NCBI GenBank assembly: GCA_963780395.1
Contig: CAWABY010000002.1
Span: 1-64,000, forward strand
DNA: 64,000 nt
Reading direction: 5' to 3'
From: VGBV01 sp963780395
GTDB taxonomy: Bacteria; Actinomycetota; Thermoleophilia; Solirubrobacterales; 70-9
This document shows positions 35,140-42,381 of the stretch, piece after piece (within the stretch, counting starts at the first letter, position 1; each line of letters opens with the position of its first letter). A program made the position numbers and the translations under genes. Below the pieces are notes generated by a model. The model saw nothing but the letters and a program-made list of their open reading frames with translations, ran no database searches and was not told the DNA's origin.

Positions 35140-36174
35140 ATGCCCCTGCCGCTGATCGAGCGATACCGCGACCGGCTCAGCCTCGAGCAGGACGACCCGG
35201 TCGTGACGCTGAACGAGGGCTCGACCCCTCTGATCCACTCGCCCCGGCTCTCGGAGCGGATCGGCGCCCAGATCTACCTCAAGTTCGAGGGGGCGAACCC
35301 GACCGGGAGCTTCAAGGACCGCGGCATGACGCTTGCTGTTTCGCGCGCCAAGGGCCAGGGCGCCGAGGCGATCATCTGCGCCTCCACCGGCAACACCGCC
35401 GCCAGCGCCGCCGCCTACGCGGCGCGCGCCGGCCTGCGCGGCGCCGTGATCGTGCCCGAGGGCAAGATCGCGGTCGGCAAGCTCGCCCAGGCGCTGATGC
35501 ATGGCGCCCGGGTGATCGCGCTGCAGGGCAACTTCGACCAGGCGCTGGAGATCGTCCGCAAGCTCGCCGACGAGCATCCCGTCGAGCTGGTCAACTCGGT
35601 CAACCCCTATCGGATCGAGGGCCAGAAGACCGGGGCCTGGGAGGTCTGCGACGAGCTTGGCGAGCCGCCTGAGGCGCTGGCGATCCCCGTCGGCAACGCC
35701 GGCAACGTCACCGCCTACTGGGCTGGCTTCCAGGACTCCGGCGCCGCGCCCGTCCTCTACGGCTTCCAGGCCGAGGGCGCCGCGCCGCTGGTCGAGGGCC
35801 ACCCGATCGAGAACCCCGAGACGGTCGCCTCTGCGATCCGAATCGGCAATCCCGCCCGCTGGGAGGAGGCGATGAACGCCTTCACGGCGTCGCGGGGTCG
35901 CGTCGCCGCCGTCTCCGACCAGCAGATCCTGGAGGCGTACCGACTGCTGGCCTCGTCTGAGGGAGTCTTCTGCGAGCCGGCCTCGGCCGCGTCGGTGGCC
36001 GGCCTGCTCGCCCACGGGCTGCCCGTCGCCGAAGGGGCCGAGCCCCCTCGCTCGGTGGTCTGCGTCCTGACCGGACACGGGCTCAAGGACCCGGACACCG
36101 CCCTCGGAAAGGCGCCGGCGGTGATCCACTGCGAGCCGGACCCGGTCGCGGTCGAGAAAGCGGTCTTCGACTGA
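35140..36174 (+). CDS. thrC: Threonine synthase
   Basis: A 344-residue PLP enzyme that converts O-phosphohomoserine to threonine. The PLP lysine is in NPTGSFKDRGMTLAVSRAKG (about residue 60) and the phosphate/PLP loops include ASTGNTAASAAAYAARAG and IPVGNAGNVTAYWAGF. The short form (no N-terminal extension) is typical of actinobacteria. It follows hom by 13 bases; with lysA upstream and thrB 1.5 kb downstream the aspartate-family pathway to lysine and threonine is nearly contiguous. Confidence 0.93.
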   Translation: MPLPLIERYRDRLSLEQDDPVVTLNEGSTPLIHSPRLSERIGAQIYLKFEGANPTGSFKDRGMTLAVSRAKGQGAEAIICASTGNTAASAAAYAARAGLRGAVIVPEGKIAVGKLAQALMHGARVIALQGNFDQALEIVRKLADEHPVELVNSVNPYRIEGQKTGAWEVCDELGEPPEALAIPVGNAGNVTAYWAGFQDSGAAPVLYGFQAEGAAPLVEGHPIENPETVASAIRIGNPARWEEAMNAFTASRGRVAAVSDQQILEAYRLLASSEGVFCEPASAASVAGLLAHGLPVAEGAEPPRSVVCVLTGHGLKDPDTALGKAPAVIHCEPDPVAVEKAVFD

Positions 36175-36219
36175 CAGGTACTGTTCCGGCACAGGCGCCT
36201 ACGCGGTCAAGGAGGAGAG

Positions 36220-36843
36220 ATGGGGCTGTTCAAGTCGATGAAGGACATGGCCGAAGTGACCAAGTCGGCCAAGCAGATGCAGGAGCAGCAGCAGCGGGAC
36301 GCCGGCTACAAGCCCGGACTCGGCGGCTCGATGGCCCAGATGGGGGACATGCTCGGGCAGGCGAACGAGCAGCTCAAGGAGATGACCGGCGACCAGGGCG
36401 ACCGCGACCGCATCCTCGCCGAGGGCATCGACGGCCAGGGCGTGATCGTCGGCATGGGCACCCCCGCGCGCGGCGCCCAGTGGTTCAACCTCGACATCGA
36501 CCTCGAGGTCCACGTCTCGGGCCGCGAGGCCTACCGGGTCGCCAACCAGTACATGGTGCCCGCCTCGGCCACGCTCGGCGCGGGCGTCACCCTGCCGCTC
36601 AAGGTCGATCCCAACGACCAGGCGAAGATCGCGATCGACTGGGACAGCGCCGCCACGGGCCCCGCCCGGGGCGAGGTGCGCACGGCGAGCGGAGGCAAGA
36701 CGCCCGCGCCCGCCCCCAGCGGCGGCTCATCGGGCGGCGGCGACACGGTCGCCGAGCTCGAGCGGCTGGCGAAGCTGCGCGATTCCGGCGCCCTTACGGA
36801 CGCCGAGTTCGAGCAGCAGAAGGCCCGGGTCCTCGGCGGCTAG
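36220..36843 (+). CDS. SHOCT-domain protein of unknown function
   Basis: A 207-residue soluble protein. The N-terminal part is an amphipathic Lys/Gln-rich helix (about 1-60), the middle is a beta-rich domain (EGIDGQGVIVGMGTPARGAQ, then WFNLDIDLEVHVSGREAYRV), and the last ~30 residues form a SHOCT short C-terminal helix-turn (LERLAKLRDSGALTDAEFEQ). SHOCT domains bind nucleic acids or other partners; function here unknown. AAGGAGGAGAG precedes ATG. It is placed between threonine genes and redox genes. Confidence 0.75.
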   Translation: MGLFKSMKDMAEVTKSAKQMQEQQQRDAGYKPGLGGSMAQMGDMLGQANEQLKEMTGDQGDRDRILAEGIDGQGVIVGMGTPARGAQWFNLDIDLEVHVSGREAYRVANQYMVPASATLGAGVTLPLKVDPNDQAKIAIDWDSAATGPARGEVRTASGGKTPAPAPSGGSSGGGDTVAELERLAKLRDSGALTDAEFEQQKARVLGG

Positions 36844-36850
36844 GCAGGCC

Positions 36851-37183
36851 CAGCCGCGCGTCGAGTTCCTCTGGTGGGAGCAGTGCCCCTCCTGGGAGCG
36901 GGCGCTCGAGGACCTGCGGGCGGCGATGTCCGAAGCGGGGATGGACCCGGAAGCGGTCGAGCTGAGGCGGATCGAGACCGAGGCCGACGCGGATCGGGCC
37001 GGCTTTCCCGGGTCGCCGACGATCCGCGTCGACGGTGAGGACGTGGAAGGGTCCGCGGGCAACGGCGAGCCCGCGGGGCTCGTCTGCCGCGTCTATCGTC
37101 GCCCCGACGGCCGCGTCTCCCCGCTGCCCGACCCCGACCACGTGCGAGCGGCGCTCGGTCGCGCCGCCCGGCGATCCGACTAG
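36851..37183 (+). CDS. Thioredoxin-fold protein, start codon unresolved
   Basis: The coding pattern clearly begins before the only ATG (36926): VEFLWWEQCPSWERALEDLR is the beta1-Cys-alpha1 part of a thioredoxin fold with a single-Cys CPSW site, followed by FPGSPTIRVDGEDVEG (the cis-Pro region) and LVCRVYRRPDGRVSPLPDPD. No ATG, GTG or TTG exists in frame upstream; the segment runs directly on from the SHOCT gene stop. A base error at the start, or an unusual start, is likely. Small actinobacterial proteins of this type are probably redox or metal-handling. It overlaps nothing downstream and the next gene starts nine bases later. Confidence 0.65.
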   Translation, partial: QPRVEFLWWEQCPSWERALEDLRAAMSEAGMDPEAVELRRIETEADADRAGFPGSPTIRVDGEDVEGSAGNGEPAGLVCRVYRRPDGRVSPLPDPDHVRAALGRAARRSD

Positions 37184-37192
37184 GAGGACGAG

Positions 37193-37723
37193 ATGGCGAT
37201 CCCGATCGGCGAGAGGGCCCCGGACTTCGAGCTGCCCGCGACCGCGGGCGGCACCGAGGCGCTCGAGGGCGGCCCCGCCGCGGCGACCGTGGTCTATTGG
37301 ACCTGCAACCACTGCCCGTATGCGCTCGCCTGGCATGACCGCATGCTGGACGTCGATCGCGACTACGCCGACCGCGGCGTCCGCTTCCTCGCGATCAACT
37401 CCAACGACGGCGAGCGATATCCGGCGGACTCCTTCGAGGCGATGGTCGAGCGCGTGGAGAGCGAGGGGGAATGGCCCCATCCCTATCTCCACGACGAGAG
37501 CCAAGAGGTCGCGCGCGCGTGGGGCGCCGAGAAGACACCGCATGTGTTCGTGCTCGACTCCGACCTGCAGCTGCGCTACCACGGAGCCCCCGACGCCGAC
37601 TACGAGGACGCCTCCCACGCGGGTGCCTTCGTGCGCGAGGCGCTCGACGCCGTGCTCGACGGGCGCGAGCCCGAACGCTCCGAGACCCCCGCGGTGGGCT
37701 GCGGCGTCAAGTGGAGGGCGTGA
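37193..37723 (+). CDS. Thioredoxin-like/redoxin (AhpC-TSA family) protein
   Basis: A 176-residue redoxin-fold protein. The redox site is VVYWTCNHCPYALAWHDRML (CxxC, about residues 38-41), preceded by the family start GERAPDFELPATAGG and followed by RFLAINSNDGERYPADSFEA and a cis-Pro loop EKTPHVFVLDSDLQLRYHGA. It is close to the thioredoxin family proteins that reduce peroxides or act as disulfide exchangers. GGAGGACGAG stands before the ATG. The C-terminus has one extra Cys (PAVGCGVKW). Confidence 0.85.
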   Translation: MAIPIGERAPDFELPATAGGTEALEGGPAAATVVYWTCNHCPYALAWHDRMLDVDRDYADRGVRFLAINSNDGERYPADSFEAMVERVESEGEWPHPYLHDESQEVARAWGAEKTPHVFVLDSDLQLRYHGAPDADYEDASHAGAFVREALDAVLDGREPERSETPAVGCGVKWRA

Positions 37724-37727
37724 GAGG

Positions 37728-38609
37728 TTGACCGCGCGCCGCCGCCTGGTCAGGGTTCCCGCCTCCTCGGCCAACCTGGGGCCGGGCTATGACGTGTTCG
37801 CGGCCGCGCTGGCGATGCATTTGGAGCTGGAGGTGGAGGAGACGGGCACGTTCTCGGTCGAGGCCGAGGGGCTCGAGGTGCCGCTGGACCGCTCCAACCT
37901 CTGCGTGCGCGCGTTCGAGTGGCTCCGGCCTGCCGACGAGATCGCCTTCCGGATCGGGAGCGACATTCCGCTGGCCGCCGGCATGGGGTCCAGCGCCGCC
38001 GCCATCGTCGCCGGCCTGATGGCCGCCGACCACCTGTACGAGCTGGCGCTGGAGAGCGATGACCTGCTCAGCCACGCGGCCGAGGTCGAGGGCCACCCCG
38101 ACAACGTCGCCGCCGCGATCCACGGCGGCTTCGTGGTCTGCTCCCGTTCCGGCGGGGCCGTGACCGCGACCCGCCTCGATCCGCCGGAGGGGGTCGAGGC
38201 GGTCGTCGTGATCCCGTCCGAGCAGGTGCCCACCGAGGAGGCTCGCGAGGCGATTCCGGACGCGGTCCCGGTTGACGACGCCGTCGTCAACGTCGCCGCC
38301 GCCGCGGAGCTGGTCCTGGGCATCGAGCGCTCCGACCTGGGGCTGATCGGCCGCGGCCTCGCCGATCGGCTGCACCAGCCCCACCGCGCGCACCTCTATC
38401 CGCGCTCGATGGAGATCGTCCAATCGGCCGCGATCGAGCTCGGCGCGATCGGCGCGACGATCTCGGGAGCCGGCCCCACCGTGCTGGTCTGGTGCTTCTG
38501 GCAGAGCACGGGCAAGGTCGTCGAGGCCCTGCGCCGGCGGGTCGGCGACTGGGCCGAGGTCCGGCGCGTGCCGTTCTCGGCCGTGGGCGCGGACGTGCCG
38601 GAGCTATGA
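37728..38609 (+). CDS. thrB: Homoserine kinase
   Basis: A 293-residue GHMP-family kinase that phosphorylates homoserine before threonine synthase acts. Motif 1 is RVPASSANLGPGYDVFAAAL; the ATP loop is IPLAAGMGSSAAAIVAGLMA (about 80-100), followed by EGHPDNVAAAIHGGFVV and the C-terminal motif GAIGATISGAGPTVLVW. The start is TTG 37728, with GGAGGG ten bases before it; no ATG or GTG fits. It ends with an ATGA overlap to the Ser-repeat protein gene. Confidence 0.92.
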   Translation: MTARRRLVRVPASSANLGPGYDVFAAALAMHLELEVEETGTFSVEAEGLEVPLDRSNLCVRAFEWLRPADEIAFRIGSDIPLAAGMGSSAAAIVAGLMAADHLYELALESDDLLSHAAEVEGHPDNVAAAIHGGFVVCSRSGGAVTATRLDPPEGVEAVVVIPSEQVPTEEAREAIPDAVPVDDAVVNVAAAAELVLGIERSDLGLIGRGLADRLHQPHRAHLYPRSMEIVQSAAIELGAIGATISGAGPTVLVWCFWQSTGKVVEALRRRVGDWAEVRRVPFSAVGADVPEL

Positions 38610-38941
38610 GCGACGCGGACCGCTCCAGCCTCTCGCTCTGGTCCGAGGACTCCTACCTCTCGATCGCCTCGAAGGGCTCGATGCTGTCGATCGGCTCGGT
38701 GGGCTCGATCGCCTCGATCGGCTCGGTGGGGTGCGCCGGCTCCTTCCTCTCGGTCGGCAGCTTCGCCTCGGCCGGCTCGGTGCTCTCGAGCGCCAGCTAC
38801 GCCTCGGTCATGTCGCACGCCCAGGCCGAGGCGGTGCTGGGCCATCACCAGCACGACTCGCGGCCGGCGCTGATGGCGGCCGGGATCCTGGCGGTGGCCG
38901 CCGCCGCGATCGCGGCCCGGGCCCTGCGCCGCGAGGGCTAG
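38606..38941 (+). CDS. Ser-x-x triplet-repeat membrane protein
   Basis: I do not recognise a characterised family. The 111-residue product has serine at every third position through about residues 16-70 (SYL SIA SKG SML SIG SVG SIA and on, with one Cys replacing Ser), then a short His-rich stretch (GHHQHDS) and one membrane helix at about 87-106 (ALMAAGILAVAAAAIAARAL). A strict three-residue period suggests an extended helix or thin solenoid packed through the serine face. The start overlaps the thrB stop by four bases, so translation is coupled. Its link to threonine synthesis is unknown. Confidence 0.7.
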   Translation: MSDADRSSLSLWSEDSYLSIASKGSMLSIGSVGSIASIGSVGCAGSFLSVGSFASAGSVLSSASYASVMSHAQAEAVLGHHQHDSRPALMAAGILAVAAAAIAARALRREG

Positions 38942-39372
38942 TCCAGCAGCCCGAGCTGGCGCAGGATCGAGACCGAGTCCGAGTAGACGTCCTTGCGCTT
39001 GACGAGCCCGTCCTCGAACGGGATCACGTCGATCCCCCGCCACTCGATCTTCTTGCCGGTCGGCTCCGCGACCAGCTCGCCGCGCTTCATCTCGTTCGCG
39101 TGGGTGGCGGTCGCGGTCCACTCCTGGGTGACGACGCCGTCGCGGACGTAGAGGCGGCGGGTCTCGAAGTGGATGTCGGGCCAGGTCTCGAAGATCGAGC
39201 CGATGTGGCCCCTGACGTCCTCGCCGCTCGCGGACTCCCCTGCGGTGTGGTTCTCGAAGACCATGTCCGGGGCGTGCAGGGCCATGATCGCGTCCAGGTC
39301 GTGGCCGTTCCAGGCCTCGTTGTAGGCGGCGATCGCGTCCGCGAGCTGGGCGGGGGAGTCCCTGTCGCTCAT
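38938..39372 (-). CDS. NTF2-like (SnoaL-type) protein
   Basis: A 144-residue protein with an NTF2-like cone fold, related to SnoaL-like cyclases and steroid isomerases. Blocks include LADAIAAYNEAWNGHDLDAI, MALHAPDMVFENHTAGESAS, RGHIGSIFETWPDIHFETRR and KKIEWRGIDVIPFEDGLVKR. Family members bind small hydrophobic ligands. It converges with the Ser-repeat gene (four-base overlap) and is divergent from the cupin gene. Confidence 0.82.
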   Translation of the reverse strand: MSDRDSPAQLADAIAAYNEAWNGHDLDAIMALHAPDMVFENHTAGESASGEDVRGHIGSIFETWPDIHFETRRLYVRDGVVTQEWTATATHANEMKRGELVAEPTGKKIEWRGIDVIPFEDGLVKRKDVYSDSVSILRQLGLLD

Positions 39373-39431
39373 CGAACGAGAACAATATGGTCACCGCAGG
39401 ATCCGGACAACCGAGACGGAGGAGCGCACGG

Positions 39432-39806
39432 ATGGCTGACGGCTACACGGTCAAGAGCTGGGACGACTTCGAGGTGATGGAGGGGTCGGGCGGCTGCACC
39501 TGGCACCTCGCCCGCAAGTCGCTGGGCGCCGACGCCTTCGGCTTCAACATCGTCGAGATCGAGCCCGGGGGAGAGCTGCCCGCCCACAACGAGTCCGAGA
39601 GCAACCAGGAGGAGGTCTTCGCCGTGCTGGAGGGCGAGGGCACGATCGTCGCCGACGACACTGAGCACCCGGCGCCCCCAGGCACCTTCGTCCGCTACGG
39701 CCCCGAGGTCAAACGCACGATCCGAAACAAGTCCGACGCCAGGATTCGCATCCTGCTGATCGGGGTGCCCGAGGGCTCGGGCTACAAGCCGCTCCCCTGG
39801 GCTTGA
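39432..39806 (+). CDS. Cupin-domain protein
   Basis: A 124-residue single-domain cupin. The beta-barrel metal motif is partly present (ELPAHNESESNQEEVFAVLE, with His and Glu, and TIVADDTEHPAPPGTFVRYG). The pattern fits sugar-isomerase or quercetinase-like small cupins; function unknown. The frame opens at 39387 but ATG 39432 has GGAGGAG upstream. A bidirectional hairpin follows its stop. Confidence 0.82.
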   Translation: MADGYTVKSWDDFEVMEGSGGCTWHLARKSLGADAFGFNIVEIEPGGELPAHNESESNQEEVFAVLEGEGTIVADDTEHPAPPGTFVRYGPEVKRTIRNKSDARIRILLIGVPEGSGYKPLPWA

Positions 39807-39835
39807 GTCGGGCGTCAGCCGCCTTCCAAACGCCA

Positions 39836-39860
39836 CCGGCCGGGGCTGGGCCCCGGCCGG
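39836..39860. terminator. Bidirectional terminator hairpin
   Basis: Eleven-base perfect arms CCGGCCGGGGC and GCCCCGGCCGG close a TGG loop, between the stop of the cupin gene and that of a tiny acidic protein gene on the other strand. It is placed to end both transcripts; no T-run is present. Confidence 0.7.
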
Positions 39861-39885
39861 TTGAAGAATTCAGAGGGATCTCGGA

Positions 39886-40026
39886 TCAGTCGTCGTCGTT
39901 GCCCTCGTTGTCATCGTCGTCGTCGCCCTGCTCGATGCTCTCCTCGACCTCTTCCGGAGTCTCCGGGTTCTCGGGAGTCATTCCGGGCTGCGGGGCATGC
40001 TCCTCATGCTCTCCATCGATGCTCAT
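39886..40026 (-). CDS. Tiny acidic protein (46 residues)
   Basis: A short ORF with GGAGGGCGAG before its ATG encodes a protein rich in Glu, Asp and Pro (MSIDGEHEEHAPQPGMTPEN, then a Glu-rich stretch and an Asp/Asn tail). It has no hydrophobic core and must be disordered. I do not recognise it. The good ribosome site and matching terminator make it a likely gene. The remaining 150 bases to the FAD-Rieske gene hold no further ORF I can support. Confidence 0.6.
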   Translation of the reverse strand: MSIDGEHEEHAPQPGMTPENPETPEEVEESIEQGDDDDDNEGNDDD

Positions 40027-40176
40027 CTCGCCCTCCTTGATCGCGCGCTGATTGGACACTCATGTCCGGATACCCGACGCCGCGCCCCCGAAAACCGGAG
40101 TTCCGCTACGGCAGGGCGGAATTGGAACTGGGTGGGCCGCCGCGGTTAGCCGGCGGCGGCCTGGGTAGGAGCAAGC

Positions 40177-41700
40177 ATCGGCACCTCGGAGCCAGTCACC
40201 CTGCCCGGGCGTCCCATCTCGCTGTGGCTGGACGATGGGGATCACCCCGGGCATCCGCCGCTCGAGCACGACCTCGAGGTCGACGTCGTCGTGCTCGGCG
40301 CCGGCATGGCCGGGCTCAGCACGGCGATGGAGCTGCAGGAGGCGGGGGCCGAGGTGGCGGTGCTCGAAGCGCGCGCGGTCGCAGGCGGCGTCAGCGGCAA
40401 CACGACCGCCAAGCTCTCCTCCCTGCACGGGCTCAGATACGCGTCGATGCGCGACGCTCACGGCGAGGCGACGACGCGAGCCTACGCGCAGCTGAACCAG
40501 TCCGGGCTGGCGAGAATCCGTGAGCTGGCTGAGGGCCTGGGCATCGAGTGCGACCTTCGCGCGCAGGACAACTTCACATACACCGAGGAGCCATCGAAGC
40601 TCGACGAGCTCCGGGACGAGGTCGACGCGGCCGACGCGGCCGGTCTGCCGGTCTCCCTCGAAGCCTCGAGCGACCTGCCCTTCGAGATCGCGGGCGCCGT
40701 GCGCTGCGCCGACCAGGCGGAGTTCCACCCCGTCAAGTACCTGCGGGGGCTGGCCGGGGCGCTGGACTCGCGCGGGGTTGCGGTCCACGAGCACACGCGG
40801 GCGCTCGGCGTGGGGGGCGGCAAGGTGACGACGGAAACCGGCGCGGCCGTGAGCGCGGACCACGTCGTCGTCGCCACCCACCTTCCCTTCCTCGACCGCG
40901 GCCTGTTCTTCGCGCGGGCGAGCGTCGAGCGCTCCTACGCGATCACCGTTCGCCTCCGAGGCCCGCTCCCATCGGGGATGCACCTGCAGGCCGAGCCCCC
41001 GGGGCGGACCCTTCGCGCGATTCCCTGGCATGGCGAGGAGCTGCTGATGGTCGGGGGCGAATCTCACCCGCTCGGCAGCGGCGATCCCTCGCTGAGCTTC
41101 CAGGCCTTGGAGCGGTATGCCCGTGGCCGCTTCGAGGTCGAGGCCTTTGAGCACCGCTGGGATGCTCACGACTTCATGCCCGACGACGGCCTGCCCTACA
41201 TCGGGCGGCTGCTGCCTGGATCTGATCGCGTCCTCGTCGTCACCGGGTTGCGCAAATGGGGCCTGGCGTTGAGCGCCGGCGCGGGCCGGGTGCTCGCGGA
41301 CCGGATCGGCGGCCGTGAGAACGCCGCGGCGTCGCGTTTCGACCCCTGGCGGCTCCCCTCTCCGCGATCGGTGCCGAAGCTGATCGAGCACAACGCGAAG
41401 TCGGGCCTCCACTTCTTCGCCGACCGGCTCCCGAGCAGGCGCAGCGGCTCCGAGCTGAAGCCGGGAGAGGGAGCCGTGATCGGCTCCGGCCTGGCGAAGA
41501 AGGCCGTCCACCGCGACCGGGAGGGCGCGCTGCACGCTGTCTCGGCGCGGTGCACCCACCTCGGCTGCATCGTCGAGTGGAACGCGCCGGAGGCGACCTG
41601 GGACTGCCCATGCCACGGCTCCCGGTTCGGTGCGACCGGGGAGGTCCTCGAGGGGCCGGCGACGGCCCCGCTGCGAGCCGAGTCCCCGGACGACGAATAG
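40177..41700 (+). CDS. FAD-dependent oxidoreductase with C-terminal Rieske domain, possible ATC start
   Basis: A fusion of about 507 residues. A DadA/glycine-oxidase-like FAD domain (DVVVLGAGMAGLSTAMELQE, dinucleotide-binding) covers about 1-400, ending with VTGLRKWGLALSAGAGRVLA. A Rieske [2Fe-2S] domain follows, with ligands in ARCTHLGCIVEWN (C-x-H) and CPCHGSRFGATGEVLEGPAT (C-x-x-H). Proteins of this plan pass electrons between an amine- or gamma-glutamyl-type substrate and a Rieske centre. No ATG, GTG or TTG precedes the FAD motif in frame after the stop at 40147 except GTG 40291, which would cut into the first strand. GGTAGGAG stands five bases before ATC 40177, which gives a natural N-terminus. 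Confidence 0.85.
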   Translation: MGTSEPVTLPGRPISLWLDDGDHPGHPPLEHDLEVDVVVLGAGMAGLSTAMELQEAGAEVAVLEARAVAGGVSGNTTAKLSSLHGLRYASMRDAHGEATTRAYAQLNQSGLARIRELAEGLGIECDLRAQDNFTYTEEPSKLDELRDEVDAADAAGLPVSLEASSDLPFEIAGAVRCADQAEFHPVKYLRGLAGALDSRGVAVHEHTRALGVGGGKVTTETGAAVSADHVVVATHLPFLDRGLFFARASVERSYAITVRLRGPLPSGMHLQAEPPGRTLRAIPWHGEELLMVGGESHPLGSGDPSLSFQALERYARGRFEVEAFEHRWDAHDFMPDDGLPYIGRLLPGSDRVLVVTGLRKWGLALSAGAGRVLADRIGGRENAAASRFDPWRLPSPRSVPKLIEHNAKSGLHFFADRLPSRRSGSELKPGEGAVIGSGLAKKAVHRDREGALHAVSARCTHLGCIVEWNAPEATWDCPCHGSRFGATGEVLEGPATAPLRAESPDDE

Positions 41701-41768
41701 AACGCGCCAGGCCGGGGTAATCAATCCCGGACAGAGAAGTCAGACGATCGACAAGGAGGTGGACCCCA

Positions 41769-42251
41769 ATGGCGGAGTTGACGACATTGGAGGAGAAGCT
41801 CGCGGAGGTCACCGGGCTGGCCAAGGCCGCGCAGGAGGCGACGCAGAAGGTAGAGGGACTGCTCGAGGACGACCAGCTCGCCCCGAAACTTCGCCAGATG
41901 CGCGAAGAGGCCGAGGAGACGGAGCAGCGCTGCACCGCGCTCGCGGACGAGCGCGATGGCAAGAAGACCGCGATCCTCGAGAAGGCGCAGGAGACCAAGA
42001 ACGAGGCCGCCGAGATGATGCAGATCTATCTCGCCGAGGGCTCGGACGACCTGGACGGCTTCGAGTTCCTGACGATGGCCGAGGCCGGCGAAGTCGGCCA
42101 CTGGGAGATTCTCGGCAAGCTCAACGAGAAGGCCGGCGAGGAGGAGATTCGCGAGCTCGTCGCCTGGGCGCTGCCCATTCAGGAACGCCACCTCGCCGAG
42201 GTCAGGGAGGGGTCACTGACCCTCGCGGCCGAGGAAGACCCCTACAGCTAG
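41769..42251 (+). CDS. Ferritin-like (four-helix) protein
   Basis: A 160-residue all-helical, strongly acidic protein. Helices run at about 5-30, 37-68, 74-115 and 120-150; the third and fourth contain Glu and His at spacing that could bind a di-metal site (EAGEVGHWEILGKLNEK and ALPIQERHLAEVREG). The match to ferritin-like proteins is by pattern and length, not by a diagnostic motif. The start has a perfect AAGGAGGTG. A strong hairpin terminator follows the stop. Confidence 0.6.
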   Translation: MAELTTLEEKLAEVTGLAKAAQEATQKVEGLLEDDQLAPKLRQMREEAEETEQRCTALADERDGKKTAILEKAQETKNEAAEMMQIYLAEGSDDLDGFEFLTMAEAGEVGHWEILGKLNEKAGEEEIRELVAWALPIQERHLAEVREGSLTLAAEEDPYS

Positions 42252-42282
42252 ACCTACACCTAGAGATAAGAAGGTGCCGCGT

Positions 42283-42310
42283 CGAGGCCGGTCGGTGCCG
42301 ACCGGCCTCG
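42283..42310 (+). terminator. Terminator hairpin after the ferritin-like gene
   Basis: A 13-bp perfect stem (CGAGGCCGGTCGG / CCGACCGGCCTCG) closes a two-base TG turn, with further pairing outside (GCCGC / GCGGC). It starts 32 bases after the stop codon. Confidence 0.78.
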
Positions 42311-42381
42311 TGCGGCGCTTTCGGATCCAGGTTTGGGCGGGCGGAGAATCGCCGTCCACCGAAACGAAAAGGAATTCGCGC

